From contig NW_020126815.1 of assembly GCF_002994745.2 (NCBI RefSeq), positions 186,001 through 250,000 on the forward strand: DNA of 64,000 nucleotides. Reading direction: 5' to 3'. Below the pieces are notes generated by a model, which was not told where the DNA came from, did no database searches, and worked only from the letters and a program-made list of their open reading frames with translations. Of this stretch, positions 22,929-34,031 are shown piece by piece. The translations under genes and the position numbers were made by a program. This stretch comes from Rosa chinensis. Its lineage: Eukaryota > Streptophyta > Magnoliopsida > Rosales > Rosaceae. Each line of letters opens with the position of its first letter. The first letter of the stretch is position 1.

Positions 22929-23065
22929 AAAGATGTTTTCAGTTGAGGAATAAAAGAGAAAGACGTTTCAGCTGGAAAATAAATAAGAAAAAGACGTTTT
23001 CAGTTGAGGAATAAAAGAAAAAGATGTTTCAGCTGGAAAAATAAATAAGAGAAAGACGTTTCAGC
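22929..23065 (+). repeat. Tandem repeats in family B U3 (~57 bp unit)
   Basis: About two and a half units of alternating GACGTTTCAGCTGG and GATGTTTTCAGTTGAGG blocks separated by A-rich DNA, 90-220 bp upstream of the TATA box. The copy in the 3' LTR is at 27705-27841. Possible enhancer; role not shown. Confidence 0.75.
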
Positions 23066-23151
23066 TTGGAAATTAAAGGAATTGCCCCATTATGAGAGGA
23101 GTTAAGGCCATAAAGAAGACGTTTCAGTTGGGAAAGCCAACCAATGCTCCC

Positions 23152-23161
23152 CTATAAATAG
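23152..23161 (+). promoter_or_regulatory. Putative E4 TATA box
   Basis: CTATAAATAG about 590 bp into the LTR with a CCAAT box about 12 bp upstream. A matching box in E5 is at 38490-38499. Confidence 0.6.
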
Positions 23162-23184
23162 GCAACGTCCAGAACTGAATTTGC

Positions 23185-23289
23185 ATCACTTCCCGGCCTA
23201 TCACTTCCCGGCCTATCGCTTCCCTGCCAAGATCGCTTCCCAGCCAAGATCACTTCCTAGCCAAGATCACTTCCCAGCCAAGATCATTC
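23185..23289 (+). repeat. Short tandem repeats at the start of family B R region
   Basis: Six to seven units of 15-21 bp around ATCACTTCCCGGCC and ATCACTTCCCAGCCAAG, just downstream of the TATA box. Also at 27961-28065. They would be at the 5' end of the RNA. Confidence 0.75.
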
Positions 23290-24347
23290 CAAGACTACCC
23301 AATTCACTTCTCAAACCTCCATATCTTACAAGACCGTGACCACCATCCATCCATCAATCTACAAAGCTCTAAGGCGCTGAGTCAAGGACGCTCCACCACC
23401 ATAGTAGAGACAAGTTCATCACCTTGTTGCTAAGCCGCTGAGGAAAGCTTCAAAGTGTAACTATGACTCTACTTATAATTTTTGTTTCGGTTTTGTGTGT
23501 TTCAATTTGCGAGTTGTGTAATTGGAGACATGAGATTTTCAGAATATTTTTATTAATATTTTTGAGATTTTCAGTTTATTATTGAGTTAATTTCGAGAAT
23601 TCTTTTATGATGCATGTTACAATCTTGTGCCCTTTTATGTGTTTTGGTAATTTTCAGAGTTAGGTTCATAAGTTTGCATGCTCGAATAACGGTGAGAGTT
23701 TTTGTGTGTTTGCTTAATTTGCCAAGAGTAATTGTTATTTGTTAAGACGCTGAGTTAAACAAGTAGCAATTAGTTCTAAAAAGTGGTAAAAATCATGCTT
23801 TAATGATTAAATGATTCTGGAAATCACGTGTTAAATTCTATGTGTAATGGTTAATTTGCACGTGTGAGTTGATTCGAGGGTTAGATAATACTACTAGTTA
23901 AGAGAATTACGCTGAGTGTTTTCGAAATTTAGTAGTATTAGGCTTGGTAAGGACTTTTCTGATCCAAACCTACATTAGAACGAATCAGATAAATGGATTG
24001 ATCCGCTGAGGCTTTTCATTTGAGCTCTTATCTAGGCATTTAAGGTGGGCACATTTTTGTAGCATGTTGAAATGGATTTTCTGTTTTTACACTTAGTAAT
24101 TTCCAAGTGGTATTGGTCTAGGTTAGGGAAGTCGATCATTGTATATAGGTTTATTTGTTTTGTTTTTATTTTAAGTAGATTAGGAACCAAAATTCAAAAC
24201 CCCCCATTTTATTCTTTTATTTGTTAATTGACCTTTTTGTGTAGGTGTACCCTACAATCCCCGGACTGAACGATCCCTGCTTATCCTATACTGACAACTA
24301 CATTTTGCAGGGTTAAATTGTGAGGCTATTTCAGCCGAGTCAATTTT

Positions 24348-24368
24348 TGGCGCCGTTGCCGGGGATTG
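24348..24368 (+). promoter_or_regulatory. E4 primer-binding site (tRNA-Asp)
   Basis: TGGCGCCGTTGCCGGGGA then TTG, six bases after the LTR end. Confidence 0.93.
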
Positions 24369-25500
24369 TTAAAATCCCTTGCACTTAAAGTGTCATCGAT
24401 TTTGTTGTATATAGAATGCATGCTAATTTTTGTACTACACTTGTGGAATGGTGACAAATTGCGATTTCGGTTAGGCCAAGCTTTAATTGTGATTTAGTTT
24501 AAGTTTTATGAGTGTTACAAAATTAAGCATGTCTTTTATCATTGTTGTACAATTTGTAGAAGTTGTTTTTTTAAGCATATTGTAAATTGTATGTGTTTCA
24601 TTTAGATTAATTTACTTAATTGTTGTAAAATTGTATGTGGATATGAATTCAGCTAAATACTTAATTGTTGTAAGTGTGTAAAATCGTATGAGTAGACAAG
24701 GGCCCTTTTGTTAATATTGGCCTAAACCCTTCATTAGTACCTTACTCAGGTCTCTTGAGGTTGAGGGCGGCCTTTATTAGCACTTGGAGAACGGTCTAAC
24801 ACATTAGTTAATTTCCCAGCTGAGTAAGGGGCGCATACGGATGGTGTCTTAGGTTGAGACCCTGGGTGATGGGTTCAATTGGATCTCAGAGATACTATAG
24901 AATGAGCCTAAACCACTATGTGGGAGTAGCCGATAGGGGCCTAAACCTCAATGAGGGAGTAGCCTCCGTAGTATCACTAAAATGAGTCCTCCCTCTCACT
25001 TACCTCTTAATCTGGCCATTCGGCCTTCTGAAACAAAGGAAAGAGACTTATGTCTAGGCGACTATCCCTATATCGTATCTCACCAATAGTAGTGGTTTCT
25101 ATTGGGCTCGACTTACAACTTGGAATCAATTGTGATATTAGCTAAGTTTATAACAAACTTTAAAAAAAAAGCTAAGTTTATAACAAACTTTAAAAAAAAA
25201 AAAAAAATGTTGTGTGACCTGCTTAGGGTATATTGGATTAAACATGACCTTGTCGAGGGTAGCTGTTCTATAGTCCCACTGCACAAGGAGGTCCTATGTT
25301 CCAGTACCTAAGTATGTAAATGTCAAAGTAACTTAGAAAGTAGGAAGGACATAATGTTTGTATTCCTAACCTTGTATATGTTACTAACACTTGATCTGGT
25401 GAGTCCTTTGTGGAGCAGACATTGGAAGAGATACCCCTCCAGGAGGAACCCAAGGAATGTGCACGTGTGAACAAGGAGAAGAGTCCAGGCTGAAGGACTA
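24369..25500 (+). other. E4 leader (B type)
   Basis: Noncoding. It has the gttgagggcggcc block, the pair AATGTGGGAGTAGC-like and AATGAGGGAGTAGC (near 24917 and 24950), and a direct repeat of about 30 bp (gctaagtttataacaaac...) at 25140-25198. A short stretch at 25420-25500 may be a remnant between leader and 3' region. Confidence 0.7.
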
Positions 25501-25517
25501 TAAATATTAAGCGCTGC

Positions 25518-25533
25518 ATGGGAGGCAACCCAT
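25518..25533 (+). promoter_or_regulatory. GGGAGGCAACCC hairpin, family B version
   Basis: ATGGG (25518-25522), loop AGGCAA, CCCAT (25529-25533). The outer pair is A-T where family A has T-A, a compensatory change. Confidence 0.75.
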
Positions 25534-27301
25534 TTCAATTGAAGCTGTGGAGGAGCCATCAACGAGAGTTTGACATTTCTATCCCTTCACTTGCTTAGGT
25601 TGAATTGTACTTGTGTCTTTGTTTGTTTGTTTGTTTATTTTACATTTCCCTTATTTTCGTAGCCCCCCATATTTAGGGTCTATATACCATATTTTTTGCC
25701 TACATTGAGGACAATGTAGATTCTAAGTGTGGGGTGGGTTTACACCTTTATTTCAGTTTTTTTAAAAAAAATAAAAAAAATTAAAAAAAAAACCATAGTT
25801 TTATAGTCTTTTTGTGTGTTTGAGTCTTAGGATGCTCCTAACGTCTAGGATGAACATGTCTCTGAATTCATGGCTGAAGGTTTTCACAATCGAAATAGGA
25901 CTTAATTGAATTCTGTGGTAATCGACGTTGTGATCCTTGTATGAAGATTTGAGATAGGATTGTAACTTGGTTCATTAAGCATGCTAGGATTAAGTCTGAT
26001 TCATTTGACCCTAAGTGAGCTGTTGAGCTAAAATACTTTCTTTTTGAGTGCTTAATTGATAATTCTAGAATTTCATGGCTGTATTTGCAAAACCTCATCA
26101 TTCTTTGAAATCCAATGATCATGTGCCATAGATTTTAATGGACTAGAGAGTACTAGAACTCGACTGTTGTGACTGTCAAAACTTGTATGCCATAATATGC
26201 CCTGATCCTGGATAGGATAGAAGGCATTAGGGTAACCACCATAGCCAAACAAGCATGTGTCCCCAATTGTGCCCGTCGTGGGACTCCTTAGAATGAACCC
26301 CTTTGAGCCTACGTTGAAAACCTTTGTTTCATCACCCTCACTACCTTACCATGAGCTTAGTACAGGATATCTCTACCCTTGTCTTAGGGACTTAGTAGAG
26401 CATGACATAGTATGTAGGGGTGACGATGAAAGACAAGTGTGGGGTGGGGAAGATCCAAGAAAAAAAGAAGAGAAAAAAAAAATTTGGCGTAAAAAAAAAA
26501 AAATGAAAGAAAATGAAAATGAAAAAGAAAGAAAGAAAAGCGGCAAAATAGAAGAAAAATTGAAAAGAAAACTCTTGGGAAATTGTTGAAGTGTGGTTTT
26601 GGACTTTCAAATTTGTAGAAGGCTCAAAGTTGAAAATTATGCCTTTGTCCATTCCCATGTTGGTTAGAGTGAAGGTTTGGCCCAAAACAATGATATTTGG
26701 CCTACAAAAATGATGACATAAGGTGGTCCATATATGCTCTGCTAGGTCCTTAGGATTTTTGTATCCTTAATCTTCATTTCGAAAACCCTAGCTTAGCCCC
26801 ATTACAACCTGTTTTAAGTGCTGACTTGATCCTTGAGATGGGCAGTCTTTGGTTAGTGGAGTCAGGTACGCAGTCGAGCTTATGGTTTAGGTCCATTTGT
26901 GCACTTAGTCATTTCATGAGGTCTTTAAACATTCTTCACAAAATGCGTTTATTGATGAAATATGCAAGCTGTTTGTTGCCTTACAATTTGTTCTCTTGCA
27001 TATACTTGAGTGTGAAGCTTTTAAGCGTAGCCATTTCTGAGAGAAAAATAGAGAGTATGCCTTGTGAGTTTGGATTGGACTTGTTCGAAACATGCTATCA
27101 TTCATTGTATAACTTAAGTTCTCCATATCTTGCTTAGTCATATGAATGTCACATGTTTATTAACCATGGAATTATCTATGCGATTTTGATTAAGTGTTTA
27201 ACGTGAAAGCCATGAGTTTGGAGTCTCTGAGACAACAGTTAGGAGCAATAGAGTCATTTACTTGTTTTTTTGTTGAGTCGTTGTTTTGTTTTGTATTTTT
27301 G
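25534..27301 (+). other. E4 3' noncoding region
   Basis: It includes a stem-loop CTACATTG (25700-25707), AGGA, CAATGTAG (25712-25719) followed by AAGTGTGGGG (25725-25734), and a second PPT-like copy (26435-26444) followed by an A/G-rich tract to about 26545. No ORF accepted. Confidence 0.78.
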
Positions 27302-27340
27302 TTTTGCTAAGGGACTAGCAAAAGCTAAGTGTGGGGTAGT
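27302..27340 (+). promoter_or_regulatory. E4 PPT with upstream stem-loop
   Basis: Arms TTTTGCTA (27302-27309) and TAGCAAAA (27316-27323) around AGGGAC; then GCTAAGTGTGGGGTAGT (27324-27340) abuts the 3' LTR. Confidence 0.9.
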
Positions 27341-29118
27341 TGATAGGAGCAAAAAAGTGTGACGATATTATTAATTATGTGCCTCATTTTAGCCTTATTT
27401 CTCCCTTAGTTTAGTGTTTTGAGTCATTAAGTCATTTTGAAAGTCTTGTTGAGTGTTTGGAGTGAAATAAGCGAAAAAAGTAAAATTCATGAAAAATCCT
27501 AGCTGGATCAGGATTCCTAACTGTCAAATGTTTTTGCGGTCTTTAACATTTTAATTCCCTTTATTTTCTGTAGAAAATTCTGATATTCTCCTGCTTGTTG
27601 TAGGAAACGTTGCCTGGTTGAACTCTTGGAAACAGCAATGATGGAGTCATAAAATAAAGCATTAAGATATTTGACCAAGCAATGAAGAAGGGAAATAAAG
27701 GAGAAAAGATGTTTTCAGTTGAGGAATAAAAGAGAAAGACGTTTCAGCTGGAAAATAAATAAGAAAAAGACGTTTTCAGTTGAGGAATAAAAGAAAAAGA
27801 TGTTTCAGCTGGAAAAATAAATAAGAGAAAGACGTTTCAGCTTGGAAATTAAAGGAATTGCCCCATTATGAGAGGAGTTAAGGCCATAAAGAAGACGTTT
27901 CAGTTGGGAAAGCCAACCAATGCTCCCCTATAAATAGGCAACGTCCAGAACTGAATTTGCATCACTTCCCGGCCTATCACTTCCCGGCCTATCGCTTCCC
28001 TGCCAAGATCGCTTCCCAGCCAAGATCACTTCCTAGCCAAGATCACTTCCCAGCCAAGATCATTCCAAGACTACCCAATTCACTTCTCAAACCTCCATAT
28101 CTTACAAGACCGTGACCACCATCCATCCATCAATCTACAAAGCTCTAAGGCGCTGAGTCAAGGACGCTCCACCACCATAGTAGAGACAAGTTCATCACCT
28201 TGTTGCTAAGCCGCTGAGGAAAGCTTCAAAGTGTAACTATGACTCTACTTATAATTTTTGTTTCGGTTTTGTGTGTTTCAATTTGCGAGTTGTGTAATTG
28301 GAGACATGAGATTTTCAGAATATTTTTATTAATATTTTTGAGATTTTCAGTTTATTATTGAGTTAATTTCGAGAATTCTTTTATGATGCATGTTACAATC
28401 TTGTGCCCTTTTATGTGTTTTGGTAATTTTCAGAGTTAGGTTCATAAGTTTGCATGCTCGAATAACGGTGAGAGTTTTTGTGTGTTTGCTTAATTTGCCA
28501 AGAGTAATTGTTATTTGTTAAGACGCTGAGTTAAACAAGTAGCAATTAGTTCTAAAAAGTGGTAAAAATCATGCTTTAATGATTAAATGATTCTGGAAAT
28601 CACGTGTTAAATTCTATGTGTAATGGTTAATTTGCACGTGTGAGTTGATTCGAGGGTTAGATAATACTACTAGTTAAGAGAATTACGCTGAGTGTTTTCG
28701 AAATTTAGTAGTATTAGGCTTGGTAAGGACTTTTCTGATCCAAACCTACATTAGAACGAATCAGATAAATGGATTGATCCGCTGAGGCTTTTCATTTGAG
28801 CTCTTATCTAGGCATTTAAGGTGGGCACATTTTTGTAGCATGTTGAAATGGATTTTCTGTTTTTACACTTAGTAATTTCCAAGTGGTATTGGTCTAGGTT
28901 AGGGAAGTCGATCATTGTATATAGGTTTATTTGTTTTGTTTTTATTTTAAGTAGATTAGGAACCAAAATTCAAAACCCCCCATTTTATTCTTTTATTTGT
29001 TAATTGACCTTTTTGTGTAGGTGTACCCTACAATCCCCGGACTGAACGATCCCTGCTTATCCTATACTGACAACTACATTTTGCAGGGTTAAATTGTGAG
29101 GCTATTTCAGCCGAGTCA
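27341..29118 (+). repeat. E4 3' LTR, 1778 bp
   Basis: Same length and apparently the same sequence as 22565-24342. Followed by TSD ttcct and then the E3 gag. Confidence 0.95.
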
Positions 29119-29774
29119 TTCCTGAGTGTGATGACCTTAGAAGCTGGGAAGTATTTCTCCAAGAAGGCCTTTCTCATTGTTTCCCATGAGGTGATACATC
29201 CTGCAGGGAGCTCATATAGCCAATCCTTGGCTCTATCAGCTAGAGAGAATGGAAATGCTCTCATCTTAAGAAGGTTCTCATCTGCCCCTTGTGGTTGCAT
29301 GTTTGCACAAACAGATTGAAATTCTCGAACATGCTTGTTAGCGTCCTCCATATTAAGTCCATGGAAGATAGGGAGCTTGTGCAACAAACCACTCTTTAGC
29401 TCAAACTCTGCTTGTCTTCCAGCTGCAGGGGGAGGGTATACTATGCCTGTAGGGGGTCCTCCTTCAACAGTTGCAGTGGAAAGTTCCCTAATAGATGCCA
29501 TTCTCTCTTCTTCGACTTCTTCAGGTGGTGGTGAAGGTGGTGGTGTAGAGTTGGACGAAATCACAGGTGAAGGTGAACGTGAAGGAGGAGATGGACTTGG
29601 TGTAGGTGATGTAGACTCCTCAGAACAGTAGGTCCTCTTCCCTTGTTCGTTAAAGATGTACCCTCTGTGTGTCGAAGGGGAAGGGCTTGTCTGCTCAAGA
29701 AGTGAAGGACCCTTCAAGCGAGCGAGCCTTGCTTCAATTTCCTTTATTGTAGATGGTCTGAAAGGCTCGGTCAT
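29119..29774 (-). pseudogene. gag: E3 Gag, N-terminal part (split by E4)
   Basis: Starts at Met 29774 (MTEPFRPSTIKEIEARL), matching the E1 start at 37526. After about 50 residues comes a low-complexity S/P-rich stretch (SPTPSPSPPSRSPSP) and an acidic EEVEEER segment. The Gag core then begins (HKLPIFHGLNMEDANKHVREF; ADRAKDWLYELPAG; KAFLEKYFPASK). At ITLR the frame runs into the E4 3' LTR and ends about 30 codons later at 29028. The remainder is 21650-22564. It is predicted to be the particle-forming polyprotein of E3. Confidence 0.87.
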
Positions 29775-31443
29775 TCATAGGATTCCTGAACATCATCAGA
29801 ATTCAAAGAAGTTAGCAAAGTATAAAGTAAACTAATTACAAATTAGTGATTCATACATCAACCTTACTATTCACGAGTCACTATTCACAAGTTACTATTC
29901 ACGACTTTACTATTTATGATTTATACAAGTATAAAGAGAAGTATAAATTACAAACTATCCACAATCTTTTCACAAATAAACCACGTAAGAAGTTTATACA
30001 AATATAAAATGTGCAAAACAACACAATTTACAAGTGGAGGTTATGTTCAAGTATCTTATTATCTTTACAAAATAAAGTTAATATCTCAATTGATTACAAG
30101 TTGTAAGTCGAGCCCAATAGAAACCACTACTATTGGTGAGATACGATCTAGGGATAGTCGTCTAGACATAAGTCGCTTTCCTTTGTTTCAGAAGGCTAGA
30201 TGGCCAGATTAAGAGGTAAGTGAGAGGGAGGACTCATTTTGGTGACACTACGGAGGCTACTCCCTCATTGAGGTTTAGGCCCCTATCGGCTACTCCCACA
30301 TTGTGGTTTACGCACAGTCTATAGTATCTCTGAGATCCAATTTGAACCCATCACCCAGGGTCTCAACCTAGACACCACCTATATGCCCCTTACTCAGCTT
30401 GAAAAGAACTCATGTGTTAGACAGTTCTCCAAATGCTAATAAAAGCCGCCCACAACCTCAAAAGACCTTAGAGAGGCACTAACGAAGGGTTAAGGCCAAT
30501 ATTAGCAAAAGGGCCCTTATCTACTCATACGATTTTACACACTTATAACAATCAAGAACTTAACAATATTTACAATTAATTCTATTCTTTTCTTTTGTTT
30601 ACAAGATTAGACACATTTTGTACAAACTTTCACACAAAACGTCACACTTTGTACAACTTCTCTTTTTTTTTTTTTTTTTTTTTTTTTACGAAAATACTTA
30701 CAAAAAATTGTTTTTCTTTCTTTTCTTTACAATTATTTTCAACACTTAGGTACGGGAACAGGGAGTCTCGATGTGCAATGGGACTGAAACAGCTACCCTT
30801 TTCAAGACTATGTTTGATCCAATATACCTTAGTGAATCACAATATTTTCATTTGTTATATATACCATTGATTTCAAGTTCAATTCCAAGCGGTAAATCAA
30901 GAGGACGTGCGGCCCAAGTATATTCGTCAAGACACTAAGTCCCTCCTACATCCTTTGGGCAACCTTACTGAAATGGCCAGGTAGGGGAGGGCGAACACAA
31001 GAGGTAGGATCCATTTTGGCATGAGCTACTCCCACATTGTGGTTTAGGCCCATTTGCATGCACTTCTGAATCCAAGAACCAGTCATGAGCGTTGTCCCCT
31101 TTCCTAGACACCACCCCACATAGGCTATACTTACTTGGATGAAAAAGGTTCTAAGTGTGAAGACAGTTCAATGAATGTTAATAAAGGCCGCCCTCAACCT
31201 TAAAGGACCTGAACTAGGTACCAATAAGGGGTTTAGGCCAATATTAATAAACACGACTTCACCTATTCCTTCTTTAATTTACAACTTACAATAAAAATTC
31301 GTATTCAACAATATAAATAGCAACCTAGGTAATTAATTAACTAAATTTCGACAATTACAAAATAAACAAGTAAAATTTTTTTTTTTTTTTTTTCGGTCAC
31401 AATATAAACAAAACACATATTCACAATATGGCAAATGATTTTT
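29775..31443 (-). other. E3 composite 5' leader (A-type unit plus B-type unit)
   Basis: From the PBS inwards: an A-type leader unit (about 31260-30720) like E2 and E7, a T-rich run (30663-30687), then a B-type unit (about 30550-30100) like E4. Both units carry related blocks (GGCGG, GTGGGAGTAGC). No ORF supported. Confidence 0.75.
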
Positions 31444-31464
31444 CAATCCCCGGCAACGGCGCCA
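31444..31464 (-). promoter_or_regulatory. E3 primer-binding site (tRNA-Asp)
   Basis: Reverse complement TGGCGCCGTTGCCGGGGA then TTG; it precedes the LTR end by about six bases. Confidence 0.9.
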
Positions 31465-31470
31465 AAAATT

Positions 31471-33773
31471 GGTGTCGCTTTTGGGAAGCGACCAATTTAA
31501 CCCTGAAATGTCATTAGTAGTATAAAGTAAATAGGGATCGTTCTATTCCGGGGATTGAGGGTACACCTGTCATTGTCAAACAATTAAACAATTAAAATTA
31601 AAACAAAGTATAATATTTACAAAAATATATACATATTTACGAAAAAGGGGGGATTTTTGTTTTTGGTTTTCTATTTTCGAAAATAAAAGCTAACTAAATA
31701 ATTAAAAATGCAAAAACATAAAAATACGAATGGAATGCAAGAACAAAGATCAAACCTAAATATACGATTAAAATCAATCCAAGTTCATCATTGTTCATCA
31801 TAGTCATGCAAGAGGAGTTGATCATGTGAAACATTCGAAAGCAAATGAATTCCCATTTTTTACTTTTCAATGCTAATTAACCTAAGCGAAAGCACCTAGA
31901 TTAATCCTATCAAACATGCAATCAAGCCCTAGAAAGCTAGTCAATCATGTCATGTTTAACGCATTAAGCACCTAGAAAGGCTATCAACTCAAATGTGCAA
32001 CTTAGTATGAAAAAGTCCACCTAATTGCAATCTTCTTTGATTAAATTCGGTTTTTGTACAAAACCTTTACTACTTTGATTTAAGTTTACACAAAACGAAA
32101 AGTCGATTTCATGTTCTTAAACCTAGCACCAATTATATCAAAACCCTAAGTGTTTGCAACCACATAAGATTAAAATATAAAAGTTATCCATAGAGCAAAT
32201 TTAATCAAACACTCACACAAAAGCAACCATAAATCACAATATATGAATCTGAAAATCAACAATTAATCATAAAATTTCAGAAATCAACAATTGTTCAAAC
32301 ATATGTGTCAACTAGGGCATAACCAACGAAAATTACAAAGCAAAGGTTACAAGGAGAATCGGATTACACCGTGATGAAGATGAGATGAATGAAGTGATGA
32401 ATGGTCTCTTGAATTTCGAAAGCAATCTTCAAGGATGGTGATGGATGATGTGCACGGCTTGACCTCTTCTTCCTTGGCCTTGCTTGAACTTCGTGGTTGC
32501 CCTAGAGGATGGAGAAACTCACGGCTATGCTAGAGAGATTTTCTGATTTTTTTCTAAAGTGTAAAACACAAAGGAGGGGAACTTGGAACCCATGACGTTG
32601 AGAGAAGAGGAGGATATATAGGGGACGGCCAACTTGGTCTCCAAGCCGTGTATTTCTTCTTTATTTTCTATGGGATTAATCTGAAAATGCCACATAGTTT
32701 CCTCCAATGATAGCTTGCCACATAAGCCCTATGAGGTGGTGCAACCAATCACAAAATTCCAATATTAATTCCCTAAATAATCTTGCCGAAATTCCCTTGA
32801 TATAATTCTGATTTTTGTAGTTCAATTCGGCCAAACTTCCTTTAGGGAATTAAGGAATGTATCTAGACTTCTTTTGAGCTTTTCTTGGTCTCCACCTTCT
32901 TCTCTTTCCTTTTATTTCTCCCTTGAATATCTCCTTGCCGAATTCTCTAGGGTTTTCTTTTAATTCACACGGCAACTTCCTTCTTTTCCTCTTGGCTTGG
33001 ACGGCAAAAGATATTCTAGGGTTTATCTCTTGATGAATTTCCATAAAAATAGCCCTAGAAAATCTCCCTAGAAAATCTCCTTTTAATTTCTGATTTTCCA
33101 CGTCATTTTCCTTGTTTCTCTCTTCATTTTGGACGGCAAGCATATCTAGGGTTTCTTCATTGCGTCACAAACCCTAATTGCATGGGCTTTGTGGGCTTTT
33201 GATCCATTTGCCAAAAATCCAACAAGTCTTGAGAGTTCTTGGGCCTCCATGCGCCACCTTTGTGCCATGTCATCGTCTAGAGTCTTCAAGAAGCTTCTCT
33301 CATGCCATGTCACTTCATTAATTCGATCTCCATTCATGGTTGGCTCAAGAGTCTTGTTTTGGCAAGCTTTCCTTTTCTGGATAGGGTTTCCTGGTTGGAC
33401 CAGGAAAGCTTCATTTCTTCATTTCTGCTCATTTGTGCTTCCCTTTGTACTTCATCTTGTCTCCCTCCAACGTTGGCTAGCTTCTCTCTCCATTTGTGAG
33501 CTCGTTTCAGCTCATTTGTGACAAGGACCTGAAAATAGAAACTAGTAAGAAAAATAGAAACTTTCCTAAAATGAAAAATGGCAACTTTCCTAAACTGAAA
33601 ATGGGAAACTTTCTAAAAATGATAAATAGAAACTACAAAAATAGAAACTTTCTACAAATAGGAACTTTCCCAATCAAAGAATGGAAACTTTCCTAAACAG
33701 GGTTTTATTAAGGAAATAACGCAAAAAATGCAGGGAAAAGCAAGTAAAACGTCGCATTAAAATGCTCCTATCA
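31471..33773 (-). repeat. E3 5' LTR (mosaic)
   Basis: From 33773 (TGATAGGAGC on the minus strand) to 31471. The terminal bases read GCGACACC, not the expected CACA. The U3 part (about 32600-33773) is nearly identical to the E3 3' LTR. The R-U5 part alternates between E3-like and E2-like tracts. TATA-like box 32612-32622. Confidence 0.85.
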
Positions 33774-34005
33774 ACTAGGTACCAATAAGGGGTTTAGGCC
33801 AATATTAATAAACACGACTTCACCTATTCCTTCTTTAATTTACAACTCACAATTAAAATTCGTATTCAATAATATAAATAACAACCTAAGTAATTAATTA
33901 ACTAATTAACTAACAAATTAAGAACAATTAACAAGTAAATTTTTTTTTTTTTCGAACACAACATATAAACAAAACAAATATTCACATATTTAACAAGTGA
34001 TTTTT
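33774..34005 (-). other. E2 leader, PBS-proximal segment
   Basis: AT-rich leader from the PBS to the E3 insertion point at actag (33774-33778). It resembles the corresponding E1 (12418-12604) and E7 (49800-50048) leaders. Confidence 0.82.
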
Positions 34006-34026
34006 CAATCCCCGGCAACGGCGCCA
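34006..34026 (-). promoter_or_regulatory. E2 primer-binding site (tRNA-Asp)
   Basis: Reverse complement TGGCGCCGTTGCCGGGGA then TTG, next to the E2 5' LTR. Confidence 0.92.
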
Positions 34027-34031
34027 AAAAT

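Larger units (their letters stand above)
22565..24342 (+). repeat. E4 5' LTR, 1778 bp
   Basis: TGATAGGAGC to CCGAGTCA. It has tandem repeats upstream of the TATA box (22929-23065) and just downstream (23185-23289), a CCAAT box near 23140, TATA-like CTATAAATAG at 23152-23161, the U5 motif CAATCCCCGG near 24256-24265 and a terminal hairpin (GGCT 24324-24327, AGCC 24333-24336). Confidence 0.95.
22565..29118 (+). mobile_element. E4: complete non-autonomous family B element, 6554 bp
   Basis: 5' LTR (22565-24342), PBS (24348-24368), leader, hairpin, 3' noncoding region, PPT (27324-27340), 3' LTR (27341-29118). TSD ttcct is at 22560-22564 and 29119-29123. Both LTRs are exactly 1778 bp and I saw no difference between them. 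There is no gag or pol. It lies antisense inside the E3 gag and is the innermost, hence youngest, layer here. Confidence 0.95.
17354..33773 (-). mobile_element. E3: family A element with gag only, hosting E4
   Basis: Minus-strand order: 5' LTR (33773-31471), PBS (31464-31444), composite leader (31443-29775), gag (29774-29119 then 22564-21650), 3' noncoding region, PPT, 3' LTR (19654-17354). TSD actag occurs at 17349-17353 and 33774-33778. Without E4 it is about 9.9 kb. Pol is absent. The two LTRs agree closely in U3 but differ in R-U5, see findings. Confidence 0.9.

Noticed and set aside
26392..26685. 97-codon F/K-rich antisense ORF
   Set aside because: Translation of an A/G-rich low-complexity tract in the E4 3' region.
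17354..33773. CRISPR-like or satellite array from the many repeated segments
   Set aside because: Repeats are LTR pairs and nested elements with TSDs; there are no regular short repeats with unique spacers.
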